Shown here one piece after another: positions 28,003 to 36,177 of a DNA stretch of 64,000 nucleotides. How positions within the stretch are numbered: position 1 is the stretch's first letter; every line of letters begins with the position of its first letter. The notes under the pieces are model-generated. The model did not search any database, was not told where the DNA came from, and saw only the letters and a list, made by a program, of their open reading frames with translations. The translations under genes and the position numbers were made by a program. Source of the DNA: Flavobacteriales bacterium (GTDB lineage: Bacteria > Bacteroidota > Bacteroidia > Flavobacteriales_D > Sanyastnellaceae); NCBI GenBank assembly GCA_016780385.1, contig JADHLY010000002.1, forward strand, positions 35,208 through 99,207, read 5' to 3'.

Positions 28003-29478
28003 ATGAGCTCTTCCACCCCCACTGAGGCCACTTTGGGCGCCCTGCGCGCCTCCGGTTATGCCCCCCGCAGCATTGCAGAAGAATTGCGGGCCAACTTGAT
28101 CGAACGCATGTCTTCTGGCGCGGCCATGTTTGAGGGCATCATCGGCTATGATGACACGGTGATTCCCGAGGTGCAGCGTGCCGTGCTCGCGGGGCACAGC
28201 ATGAACTTGCTGGGCCTGAGGGGGCAGGCCAAGACCCGCATGGCACGCGGGCTGACCGCCTTGCTCGACGAATGGGTGCCCGTGTTGGAAGGCGCACCGC
28301 TGCCGGAAGATCCGATGGCCCCGATTACCCCACAGGGCATGGCTTTGGTCGCCGAATTGGGAGACGACGCGCCCATCCGATGGATGCACCGCAGTGAGCG
28401 CTACGTGGAGAAATTGGCGACTCCGGACGTAAGTGTGGCCGACCTGATTGGGGACATAGACCCCATCAAGGCCGCCAATGAAGGCCTCGATTACAGCGAT
28501 CCGCGCGCCTTGCACTTCGGCTTGATCCCACGCAGTCACCGCTGCATTTTTGCCATTAACGAATTGCCCGATTTGCAGCCGCGAATCCAGGTGGCCCTGT
28601 TCAATATCCTGCAAGAAGGCGACATTCAAATCCGGGGTTTCCAGATGCGGTTGGCGCTCGACATTCAGTTCGTCTTTACTGCAAATCCTGAAGACTACAC
28701 CAACCGCGGTGCCATCATCACGCCGCTGAAGGACCGCATCCAAAGCCAAATTCTGACGCACTATCCCGAATCGCTGGAGGACTCCATGGCCATCACAGAC
28801 CAGGAGGCCCGGTTGACGGAGGACCAACTAAAGCGGGTGTCCGTGCCGTCCATGGTGCGCCGCGTTTTGGAGCGCATTGCCTTTGAGGCCCGCGAGAGCG
28901 AGCACATCGATGAGCGCAGCGGGGTTTCGGCGCGATTGACCATCAGTGCCTTGGAGCACCTGGTGGCCGCAGGAGAACTGCGGACTTTGCGCAATGGGAC
29001 CGCCCATACGGCGGCCCGATTGACCGACTTACTCGCGGTCGTTCCGGCAGTCAACGGAAAGGTTGAGCTCGTCTACGAAGGCGAGCAGGAAGGGGCTGCA
29101 GGTGTGGCGCTCTCCTTGGTGCGCCGGGCCATCCGCCGCGAATTTCCCGCGGTCTTTCCCGACCCTGAGTCCATCAAAAAAGGCAAGGTCGAAGACCCTT
29201 ACCAGCCCATTGTGGCGTGGTTCAACCGCAACGAAGTCGCCCTGCTCAAGGATCAAACCGACGACGAGCATGCGGCGGCACTGGCGGCGGTGACAGGACT
29301 GGAGGCCGTGGTGTCCAAGTACTGCCCCAATGTGCCGGTGGAAGAACTTCCGGCGGCCATGGAGTTTGTCTTGCACGGTCTCGCCGCTTTCAACGAGATT
29401 GGGCAGTCCATTGTCGGATCGGAAGTCACTTTTGGCGACCTCATTGGCAACCTGTTCGACCCCACAGAAGAAGATTGA
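28003..29478 (+). CDS. AAA+ ATPase, magnesium-chelatase/MoxR type
   Basis: A 491-residue AAA+ protein. The nucleotide-binding loop is LLGLRGQAKTRMARGL near residue 70; the Walker B-like region reads CIFAINELPDLQPRIQVALFNILQEGD, as in the ChlI group, followed by sensor-1 FVFTANPEDYTNRG. The C-terminal third holds the helical lid. It lies 14 bases after the VWA gene and is almost certainly its partner. Its stop overlaps the TTG start of recO. Confidence 0.9.
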   Translation: MSSSTPTEATLGALRASGYAPRSIAEELRANLIERMSSGAAMFEGIIGYDDTVIPEVQRAVLAGHSMNLLGLRGQAKTRMARGLTALLDEWVPVLEGAPLPEDPMAPITPQGMALVAELGDDAPIRWMHRSERYVEKLATPDVSVADLIGDIDPIKAANEGLDYSDPRALHFGLIPRSHRCIFAINELPDLQPRIQVALFNILQEGDIQIRGFQMRLALDIQFVFTANPEDYTNRGAIITPLKDRIQSQILTHYPESLEDSMAITDQEARLTEDQLKRVSVPSMVRRVLERIAFEARESEHIDERSGVSARLTISALEHLVAAGELRTLRNGTAHTAARLTDLLAVVPAVNGKVELVYEGEQEGAAGVALSLVRRAIRREFPAVFPDPESIKKGKVEDPYQPIVAWFNRNEVALLKDQTDDEHAAALAAVTGLEAVVSKYCPNVPVEELPAAMEFVLHGLAAFNEIGQSIVGSEVTFGDLIGNLFDPTEED

Positions 29479-30215
29479 ACACCGCGTCCCCTCCCCAGCA
29501 CCCCGCCATCGTATTGACCACGGTCCGGCACAAGGACGGTGTGTCCATCGTGCGGGTGTTTTCCCGGGAGCACGGCATTGTGGGCTGCTTGGTGCGAGAA
29601 GGGGTCAAAGGTTCGCGGAGGTCCCGCAACCTCTACTCCCCGCTTTCTCTGCTTGATTTGGTGGGCATCCGGGTGGTCAAGGAGGACCTGTTTCGTTTTC
29701 AGCGGGCAGACCGGATGATGGCCCAAGACCGCACGGCGGGTGAGGTTCCCCGCGGCGCGTTGGCGATGTTCCTGGCGGAATTCATGCTGCGCACGTTGGA
29801 CAGCAGCACGCCTCACGAAGACCTCTTTGATGCACTTTGGCGGACTGCGCAGCGCATTGAGCACGCGACCTCCATTGGCCGTTTGCACCTCGCTTTCATG
29901 GTGGAAGCGGTCCAGGTCATGGGCCTTAAGCCCGACGCTCCGGTGACAGCGCCAGGGGGCATGGACCGGTTCAATTTGGCGATGGCGGATTGGGAATCGG
30001 GTCCACCGCTGGGGGAGGATTACCTTTCGGAGGGCGAGGCGGAACGGTTCCTGCGCATTCAAGGCATGAATTTTGATGAACTGCAGGCCGAAGCGCTTTC
30101 CCACGATGCCCGAAACCTGCTCGTATTACAGCATGTCCGCTACCTCCAACTTCACCTCTCTTCTCCGCGACCGATTCGGTCTTGGGAGGTGCTCAGCACG
30201 GTCCTTGCGCCTTAA
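29475..30215 (+). CDS. recO: DNA repair protein RecO
   Basis: A 246-residue RecO homologue that in the RecFOR pathway loads RecA on gapped DNA. The N-terminal OB fold is seen in IVLTTVRHKDGVSIVRVFSR, and the helical middle part in LAMFLAEFMLRTLDSSTPHEDLF. The start is TTG at 29475, overlapping the stop of the ATPase gene; no earlier stop-free start fits the family better. The 3' end overlaps possible starts of the TonB receptor gene. Confidence 0.9.
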   Translation: MNTASPPQHPAIVLTTVRHKDGVSIVRVFSREHGIVGCLVREGVKGSRRSRNLYSPLSLLDLVGIRVVKEDLFRFQRADRMMAQDRTAGEVPRGALAMFLAEFMLRTLDSSTPHEDLFDALWRTAQRIEHATSIGRLHLAFMVEAVQVMGLKPDAPVTAPGGMDRFNLAMADWESGPPLGEDYLSEGEAERFLRIQGMNFDELQAEALSHDARNLLVLQHVRYLQLHLSSPRPIRSWEVLSTVLAP

Positions 30216-32628
30216 CAGCCGCCCAAGGGTGTTCGTGGCCTTGCTCCTGACAGTTGGGGCAAGCCGGGCATCCGCACAGGTCATCGAGGTACAGGATGAC
30301 GCCGGTCAGCCCGTGCCCGCCGCGGTGATCCGCAACACCACGGGTGAGGTCCGGATGACGGACATGGATGGACGGCTGGAGTTGGACAGCCTCATCCGAC
30401 AAGGCGACACCTTGGAGGTGCGCAGCCTCGGGTTTAGCACCAAGTCGGTGGCCATGCCTGAAGCCCAGATGGAAACCGCCATTCTCTTGGTTCCAGATTT
30501 GGTCAACCTCTCCGAGGCGGTGGTGTCCAGCGTGCAGCCCAGCCGAGAATTGAAGGCGGCAGAGACGGTGAGCCGCATTTCGTCCATGGCCGTGGCCAGG
30601 GCGGTCCCCTCCAACGCGGCGACCCTGCTGTGGCAAACCGGACAGGTGCACATCCAACAGAGCCAACAAGGGGGAGGCTCTCCGGTGTTGCGGGGTTTCG
30701 AAGCCAACCGCATTCTGCTCGTCGTCGATGGCGTCAGGATGAACAACGCCATCTATCGCAGTGGCCACCTTCAAAACGCCATGACGGTAGACCCCTTCAT
30801 GCTGGCGTCCACTGTGGTCCATCACGGTGCAGGCTCCGTTCAATACGGAAGCGACGCCCTCGGCGGCGTGATCCATTACCGCAGTCGATCCCCGCGATGG
30901 GAACCGGGGGCCCGTGCCCGCGCTCAGCTCGCGTATTCCTCGGTATCCCGCAGCCCCACGTTTCATGCCGAGGCCGAAGTGACGCGCGGAAAGTGGGGGG
31001 TGCTGACCAGCGTGACACACCGCGCCTACGGCGACCTGCGGATGGGATCGTGGCGCCCCCACGGCGCAGCGGATTGGGGCCGCGTGCCTTGGAGGGTAAC
31101 GTCGGAGGTTACAGGGACGACCATCACAGATGTAGAGAAGGCCAATCCGGATACAGATGTGCAACCAGGCACGGGATACCACCAGACAGACGTCCAACAG
31201 AAAGTGCGGTTTGGCCTTCGTGAGCGCCACATCGAACTCAACATCCAGCACAGCACGAGTTCCAATGTTCCGCGGTTTGACCGGTTGAATGATGCCACGG
31301 CATCAGGCGGACCGAAGTGGGCCGAGTGGGACTACGGACCCCAAAACAGGAGCCTTGTTTCTCTCCGTTATGCGGGAAATTGGGGATACAAGGGCCGCCT
31401 CTCGCTCACGGCCGCGTGGCAACAATTGGAAGAGTCCCGCCTGAAATCCCGTTTCGGAGACCAACACCGAGAGGTGCAGCGCGAGCGGGTAGGCGTCCGC
31501 AGCCTCTCGTTGGACATGGACAAAATGATGCGGGAATGGCGTGTGGCATTTGGCGCATTTTGGAGCATGGACGACGTCGTTTCGGAGGCTTGGATGGAAC
31601 GGCGTGCAGATGGACTGAGGTTGGACGAAGAAGTGATGACGCGCTACCCCAATGGGGGTGCTGAAATGGGGTCGGCTGCGGCTTATGCCAGTGTGTCGAG
31701 GCGATGGAGCCGCTGGCAATTGGAGTCTGCAGCGCGGTATGGGCGCGGCTGGCTCGAGGCGCGGTTTACCCCACAGGCTGGACTGGCCCTGCCCTTTGAC
31801 CGCGTATCCTATAACCGAGGCGCACTGACGGGCAGCACCACATTGCGTTGGACGCCCCGACCGCCTCTGGTGGCGCACGCCGTGGTGTCCACCGCCTTTC
31901 GAAACCCCAATGTGGACGATGTAGGCAAGGTGCGGGCCAAGGATGGTTTTGCCATGTTGCCCGCTGATCAGCTCAAACCGGAGCGGTTGGCCAGCGCGGA
32001 GATCGGGGGCCGATACCGCAGCCGCAATGGGCGACTGACCGCACATGTTGCCGGGTTCCTGACCGGATTGCGGGATGCCATCGCCCCTGTGGATACCGCA
32101 TTGCTGGACGCCAACAGCACGGTCATGACGGAAATCGTGGTGGAGGGCGACACCAACCTCATTCAGGTCAACGCCAACATTGGCCGCGCTGTCATTCAAG
32201 GCACACAGTGGCGGCTCAACTACCAGTTGGAATCGGGTTGGCGCCTTCAGGCCACAGCCAACTTCACCCGAGGCAGAGACCTATTGGACGGAGGCCCCCT
32301 GGCCCACATACCACCGGCTTTTGGGCGTTGCTCAGCCCAGCGCAATTGGGAGTGGTTGTCGGCAGAGCTACACTGGATGTGGAGCGGCCGCAAAGCAGCG
32401 GATGTGTACGGGCCGGGCACCACCGACAACCTCGCCGAGGCCTTGCCGGATGGAAATCCGGGTTGGTGGACCTTCGGGGCCGATGCCGAAGGCCGGCTGA
32501 CGGACCGCTTGACCGTGGCATTGGGGGTGCACAACATCTTGGACCGGCACTACAAGGTCTTTGCTTCTGGAATCAGCGCACCCGGACGCGATCTGCGCTT
32601 CAGCGTGCGCTGGTCGCCATCGAGCTGA
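30205..32628 (+). CDS. TonB-dependent outer-membrane receptor
   Basis: An outer-membrane beta-barrel of about 807 residues. After a signal peptide ending RASAQ comes a carboxypeptidase-regulatory-like domain (VIEVQDDAGQPVPAAVI), then the plug domain (GGGSPVLRGFEANRILLVVDGVRMNN, GSVQYGSDALGGVIHY) and barrel strands. The end NILDRHYKVFASGISAPGRDL is typical of these receptors. The ligand is unknown; siderophore, heme, vitamin B12 or glycan are all possible. The start is uncertain: ATG 30133 overlaps recO by 83 bases, TTG 30205 gives the best signal peptide, and GTG 30229 avoids overlap. Confidence 0.93.
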   Translation: MRLNSRPRVFVALLLTVGASRASAQVIEVQDDAGQPVPAAVIRNTTGEVRMTDMDGRLELDSLIRQGDTLEVRSLGFSTKSVAMPEAQMETAILLVPDLVNLSEAVVSSVQPSRELKAAETVSRISSMAVARAVPSNAATLLWQTGQVHIQQSQQGGGSPVLRGFEANRILLVVDGVRMNNAIYRSGHLQNAMTVDPFMLASTVVHHGAGSVQYGSDALGGVIHYRSRSPRWEPGARARAQLAYSSVSRSPTFHAEAEVTRGKWGVLTSVTHRAYGDLRMGSWRPHGAADWGRVPWRVTSEVTGTTITDVEKANPDTDVQPGTGYHQTDVQQKVRFGLRERHIELNIQHSTSSNVPRFDRLNDATASGGPKWAEWDYGPQNRSLVSLRYAGNWGYKGRLSLTAAWQQLEESRLKSRFGDQHREVQRERVGVRSLSLDMDKMMREWRVAFGAFWSMDDVVSEAWMERRADGLRLDEEVMTRYPNGGAEMGSAAAYASVSRRWSRWQLESAARYGRGWLEARFTPQAGLALPFDRVSYNRGALTGSTTLRWTPRPPLVAHAVVSTAFRNPNVDDVGKVRAKDGFAMLPADQLKPERLASAEIGGRYRSRNGRLTAHVAGFLTGLRDAIAPVDTALLDANSTVMTEIVVEGDTNLIQVNANIGRAVIQGTQWRLNYQLESGWRLQATANFTRGRDLLDGGPLAHIPPAFGRCSAQRNWEWLSAELHWMWSGRKAADVYGPGTTDNLAEALPDGNPGWWTFGADAEGRLTDRLTVALGVHNILDRHYKVFASGISAPGRDLRFSVRWSPSS

Positions 32629-32635
32629 AGCCCGC

Positions 32636-32643
32636 TATCTTCG
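32636..32643 (+). promoter_or_regulatory. -7 promoter box TATCTTCG of holB
   Basis: TATCTTCG ends only 4 bases before the ATG at 32648, so the predicted transcript starts at or next to the start codon (leaderless). Confidence 0.5.
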
Positions 32644-32647
32644 GGCC

Positions 32648-33775
32648 ATGGAAGTGCTGCGCCCGCCCATTGGCCAAGAAACATTGGCCGCTCGCCTCGC
32701 AGAGCGTGCGGACCAGGGCTCCTTGGCCCACGCGATGCTCTTTACCGGGGCCCCAGGCCGGGGTGGTTTGGCCCTGGCCCTGGCGCTGGCCCGACGGTTG
32801 CACTGCACAAATCATGATGGACCGCGCCCGTGCGGCAAATGTCCTTCTTGTCAGCAGCATGCCCAGCTGCAACATCCCGATTTGCACTTCACCTTCCCGG
32901 TGGTCAAGCCGCCGGGCAAAGACAAGGCACTGAGTGCCGATCAGTTGATCACATGGCGGACCCTGTTGCAGCAGGAGGGCCCCTATTTCGATATGGTCGA
33001 CCTGCGCGAGCGGATGGCCTTGGGCAACAAACAACCCTTCATATCGGTCCACGAGGCCCAGGACATTTTGAGGCGATTGGCCTTGACCGCGCACGCCGGA
33101 GGTTGGAAGGTGCAGATCATTTGGGGCGCCCAATTCATGCGGACGGACACCGCCAACAAACTCCTCAAGGTCATCGAAGAGCCGCCGGCCAAGACGGTCT
33201 TCATCTTATTGGCAGACAGCACTGAAAGCTTGCTGGCGACGATTTTGAGCCGCACCCAAATTGTGCCCATCCCGCCTGTGACAGGGGATGCCGTGGGCCA
33301 ATGGCTGCAAGGGCAAGGGGCCTCGCCTGAGCAGATTGCGGATGCTGTGGGACTCAGTGAAGGCGACCTCGCCCGTGCCCGCCGGCTCGTGCGGGAAGAC
33401 GCGGCCGAGGAGTTCGCCCTGTTCGTGGACTGGATGCGGACCTGCTTTGCGCGGGATGGCCGCAAGGCGGCAGGTCTGGCCGATGGGTTCCACGACTTGG
33501 GCAGGGAGCGCCAGAAGCAGTTTTTGGTCTACGCCCTGCACATGATCAGGCAGTGCATTGTGGGCAATTATGGTGCCGCCGCGGCTGTGAGATTGCGCGC
33601 CTCTGAGCGCGGATTCGCAGAGAAGTTTTCGGCCTACATCCACCACGGCAATGTGGTGGAAATGCAGAAAGAGCTGGAGAAAGCACTGCGCGATGTGTCG
33701 GGCAACGTATACGGCCGGACCGTGTTTCTCGATTTGAGCATGCGCATGATGGAACTTCTCCATCGGCCGAAGTAA
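32648..33775 (+). CDS. holB: DNA polymerase III subunit delta prime
   Basis: A 375-residue clamp-loader subunit. The protein opens with the AAA+ fold (LFTGAPGRGGLALALALARRL), carries four Cys of a zinc module (CGKCPSCQQH), and the SRC-type motif appears as LLATILSRTQ after KVIEEPPAKTVFILLA. The N-terminal loop lacks a full GKT Walker A, as expected for delta prime, which does not hydrolyse ATP. The ATG at 32648 is fixed by the promoter box just before it. Confidence 0.94.
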   Translation: MEVLRPPIGQETLAARLAERADQGSLAHAMLFTGAPGRGGLALALALARRLHCTNHDGPRPCGKCPSCQQHAQLQHPDLHFTFPVVKPPGKDKALSADQLITWRTLLQQEGPYFDMVDLRERMALGNKQPFISVHEAQDILRRLALTAHAGGWKVQIIWGAQFMRTDTANKLLKVIEEPPAKTVFILLADSTESLLATILSRTQIVPIPPVTGDAVGQWLQGQGASPEQIADAVGLSEGDLARARRLVREDAAEEFALFVDWMRTCFARDGRKAAGLADGFHDLGRERQKQFLVYALHMIRQCIVGNYGAAAAVRLRASERGFAEKFSAYIHHGNVVEMQKELEKALRDVSGNVYGRTVFLDLSMRMMELLHRPK

Positions 33776-33793
33776 GTAGAGTCGCTTGCGCGT

Positions 33794-33832
33794 TATCTTT
33801 CGGGGAGGGCCTGATACTGGATTTAGGCCCTC
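33794..33832 (+). promoter_or_regulatory. Promoter box and 5'-leader hairpin of the PSP1-gldH unit
   Basis: TATCTTTC (33794-33801) resembles the -7 box. It is followed at once by a perfect 8-bp inverted repeat, GAGGGCCT (33805-33812) and AGGCCCTC (33825-33832), with a 12-base loop. The predicted transcript would begin at the hairpin, which ends 16 bases before the ATG at 33849. Confidence 0.5.
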
Positions 33833-33848
33833 ATGACCGAGCGAGAAG

Positions 33849-35111
33849 ATGGGATGTGCTTCATGTAAGAAGGGACCGGACGGCAAACCAATGGGCTGCC
33901 GGTCAAACGGCAATTGCGGCAACTGCGGCTGTGACGTGATGACCGTATTTGATTGGCTCGAAGGCGTCCCCATTCCCGAAGGCCAGCGCGCCTTCGATAT
34001 CGTAGAGGTCCGTTTCAAGCGCAACCGTAAAGGCTTCTACCGCATCGGACAGGGAAGGCGCGTCCAAACTGGGGATGTGGCGGTGGTGGATGCCGTTCCA
34101 GGCGAAGACATGGGCATCGTCTCGTTGACCGGGGAGCTGGTGCGCGCCCAGATGAAGGCCAAGGGCGTCAAGGACACCCACGAGATCAAAAAGGTCGTCC
34201 GCAAAGCGGACATGGAAGACATCACCCGTTGGCAGGCGGCGCGCAACCGGGAAGACGAGACCCTGTCCCAAGCGCGCGGCATCATCGCCCAGCACAAACT
34301 GGAGATGAAGCTTGGGGACGTTGAGTACCAAGGAGACGGGACCAAGTGCACGTTTTACTACACTGCCGAGCAACGCGTGGATTTCCGCGAACTGGTCAAG
34401 GAATTGGCCTCTGCCTTCAAGGTGCGCATTGAGATGCGGCAAATCGGGGCCCGACAAGAGTCGGCCAGGCTTGGAGGCATCGGGGTTTGTGGCCGGGAGC
34501 TGTGTTGCTCAACCTGGCTGACGGATTTCCGCAGCGTTTCCACAGGTGCGGCCCGCTACCAGCAGCTTTCCCTCAACCCCCAGAAGCTCGCCGGTCAGTG
34601 CGGCAAGCTCAAATGCTGTCTGAATTTCGAGCTGGACCAGTACAAGGAGGCGGTGGCAAAGTTCCCCGCACCGAGCACTAAGCTCATGACCCGCAAGGGC
34701 AAGGCTGCGCATTTCAAGACCGACATTTTCGGTGGCCGCATGTGGTTTCAATACTTCGATGAGCCCGGTGCATCTCCGGTTCCCATTGACGTCGAAGATG
34801 TCCTGCGCATCATGGAGATGAACGCCAAGGGCGAAAAGCCAGATGACCTGCAGCGCTTCGCGATTGCCGAGGAGGCGGCGCCAGAAGACGCGCTGTACGG
34901 CGATGTAGTCGGCCAAGACGACGTCAACCGTTTTGACAGCCAGGGCAACAGCCGCAAAGGCGGGCGTGGTCGCGGCCGAAACCGGGGAAGGGGAGGTGCA
35001 AAAGCGACGGCGCCCCAAGGTGGCAATGCCGATCGCAGCGGGGGCCAAGGCAAACGGCGCAAAAAGCGCAGAAAAGGCAGGGGTCCAGGTGGGCCCAAAC
35101 CACAGGCATGA
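33849..35111 (+). CDS. PSP1-domain protein (YaaT-like) with basic Gly/Arg-rich tail
   Basis: A 420-residue protein. The N-terminus has a Cys cluster (GCASCKK and CGNCGCD) before FDWLEG; the PSP1 domain follows (residues ~40-290), with VCGRELCCSTWL and GQCGKLKCCLNFELDQY. The last 50 residues are Gly/Arg/Lys-rich (KGGRGRGRNRGRGG), suggesting RNA or nucleic-acid binding. In Bacillus, YaaT takes part in the Y-complex acting on RNase Y and sporulation. Placement just upstream of gldH is typical for Bacteroidota. The stop overlaps the gldH ATG. Confidence 0.93.
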   Translation: MGCASCKKGPDGKPMGCRSNGNCGNCGCDVMTVFDWLEGVPIPEGQRAFDIVEVRFKRNRKGFYRIGQGRRVQTGDVAVVDAVPGEDMGIVSLTGELVRAQMKAKGVKDTHEIKKVVRKADMEDITRWQAARNREDETLSQARGIIAQHKLEMKLGDVEYQGDGTKCTFYYTAEQRVDFRELVKELASAFKVRIEMRQIGARQESARLGGIGVCGRELCCSTWLTDFRSVSTGAARYQQLSLNPQKLAGQCGKLKCCLNFELDQYKEAVAKFPAPSTKLMTRKGKAAHFKTDIFGGRMWFQYFDEPGASPVPIDVEDVLRIMEMNAKGEKPDDLQRFAIAEEAAPEDALYGDVVGQDDVNRFDSQGNSRKGGRGRGRNRGRGGAKATAPQGGNADRSGGQGKRRKKRRKGRGPGGPKPQA

Positions 35112-35584
35112 AGACGCTTGGTTCCTTCGTCCTTTGCGCTGCTATGGCGGCAGTGTTGTTGTCAAGCTGTGGCACAGGGCCTGTGGCAGCTGATGCCGCG
35201 CCTTTGGATGCAGAGGGTTGGCGGGCCACAGATACTGTGCGGTTGACTTTTGACGTAGAACATCCCGATCACAGACACGACTTGCAGCTTGGTTTGCGAC
35301 ACAACGACCAGTATCCCTTCTCCAATCTGTACTTGTTCGTGCAGCTGACCTATCCCAACGGGAAGACCCTCACGGACACTTTGGCTTGTCCGCTCGCAGG
35401 CCCGGATGGACGATGGTACGGCAAAGGCAGCCAGTGGATCGACCACAGAATCGGATACAAGAAGGGCGTAGGATTTCCCTTGGCGGGTCGTTACACCTTA
35501 AATGTGGTGCACGCCATGCGGCAGGACCCGTTGGTAGGAATCAGCGACTTGCGCTTCGCCATGTTTGACCGTACCGCCGAGTAA
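35108..35584 (+). CDS. gldH: Gliding-motility lipoprotein GldH
   Basis: A 158-residue lipoprotein with signal and lipobox LLSSC (Cys near residue 21). The family blocks YPFSNLYLFVQLTYPNGKTLTDTL, CPLAGPDGRWYGKG and GYKKGVGFPLAGRYT are clear. GldH is needed for gliding and linked to T9SS function in Flavobacterium johnsoniae. ATG 35108 overlaps the upstream stop, so it is co-translated with the PSP1 gene. The 3' end is 1 base from the convergent rhodanese gene. Confidence 0.92.
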   Translation: MKTLGSFVLCAAMAAVLLSSCGTGPVAADAAPLDAEGWRATDTVRLTFDVEHPDHRHDLQLGLRHNDQYPFSNLYLFVQLTYPNGKTLTDTLACPLAGPDGRWYGKGSQWIDHRIGYKKGVGFPLAGRYTLNVVHAMRQDPLVGISDLRFAMFDRTAE

Positions 35585-35585
35585 A

Positions 35586-36071
35586 TCAGTCCGAAAGAGG
35601 CAGGGGGATAGCCTCGGACTGAGACACGGCGCGGCCTGCGTCTTCCCAGCCGTAAAATCCGCCCCTGAGGTTGTAGAGCTCGGTGAACCCCGCCTTGGCC
35701 AACAGCTTCATGGCGTCTTCACTCCTTCCTCCGGCAGCGCAGTAGAGCGCAATGGGTCGGTCTTTTGGCAGTTGTTCGGCCCGTGCTTTGAAATCGTCTT
35801 CGAGGTAATCCAAAAAACAGGCGCCTTCGATGTGGCCGCCGTCCCACTCTTTGTCGGTGCGCACGTCGATGAGGATGAGGTCAGTCCGTTCCTCCATGAG
35901 CCCCAGCAGTTCAACATCGCTGATGTCCCTGGCTACCGCGCCCCCTTGGGCTGCGGACGTTGCGGGTTCAGACCCCACCAACGCGCATCCGGATCCCTGG
36001 ACGGTAATACACACCAAAACCGCGGCCAATAAGCCGGCGGGAAGAGAATACAAGACGCTAAACTTCATCAT
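35586..36071 (-). CDS. Rhodanese-domain lipoprotein
   Basis: A 161-residue exported protein with a hydrophobic signal ending in GSGC, a good lipobox (Cys near residue 29), and one rhodanese domain. The active-site Cys lies in ALYCAAGGRSEDAM, with the substrate-pocket IDVRTDKEWDGGHIEGA before it. It would act in the periplasm or outer membrane; the donor and acceptor are unknown. The start is ATG 36071 or 36068: a perfect TAGCTTTG box lies 3 bases upstream, which excludes the TTG at 36077. Confidence 0.9.
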   Translation of the reverse strand: MMKFSVLYSLPAGLLAAVLVCITVQGSGCALVGSEPATSAAQGGAVARDISDVELLGLMEERTDLILIDVRTDKEWDGGHIEGACFLDYLEDDFKARAEQLPKDRPIALYCAAGGRSEDAMKLLAKAGFTELYNLRGGFYGWEDAGRAVSQSEAIPLPLSD

Positions 36072-36074
36072 TCT

Positions 36075-36082
36075 CAAAGCTA
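36075..36082 (-). promoter_or_regulatory. -7 promoter box TAGCTTTG of the rhodanese gene
   Basis: An exact TAnnTTTG match on the minus strand, 3 bases before ATG 36071 and 6 before ATG 36068. A TTG lies about 22 bases further upstream. The transcript should be leaderless. Confidence 0.6.
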
Positions 36083-36154
36083 CATTCTGGCCCGTTTATT
36101 CCCCCAATCCTTGCGGAATTCGCGTTTCTGCAAGTCCAACATAGGCGTTGGGCT

Positions 36155-36162
36155 TATCTTGG
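36155..36162 (+). promoter_or_regulatory. Possible -7 box TATCTTGG of the metalloprotease gene
   Basis: TATCTTGG lies 15 bases before the first ATG of the M43 gene. The match to TAnnTTTG has one mismatch; the spacing gives a leader of about 10 bases. Confidence 0.35.
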
Positions 36163-36177
36163 GACGCCCGCAAGCCT

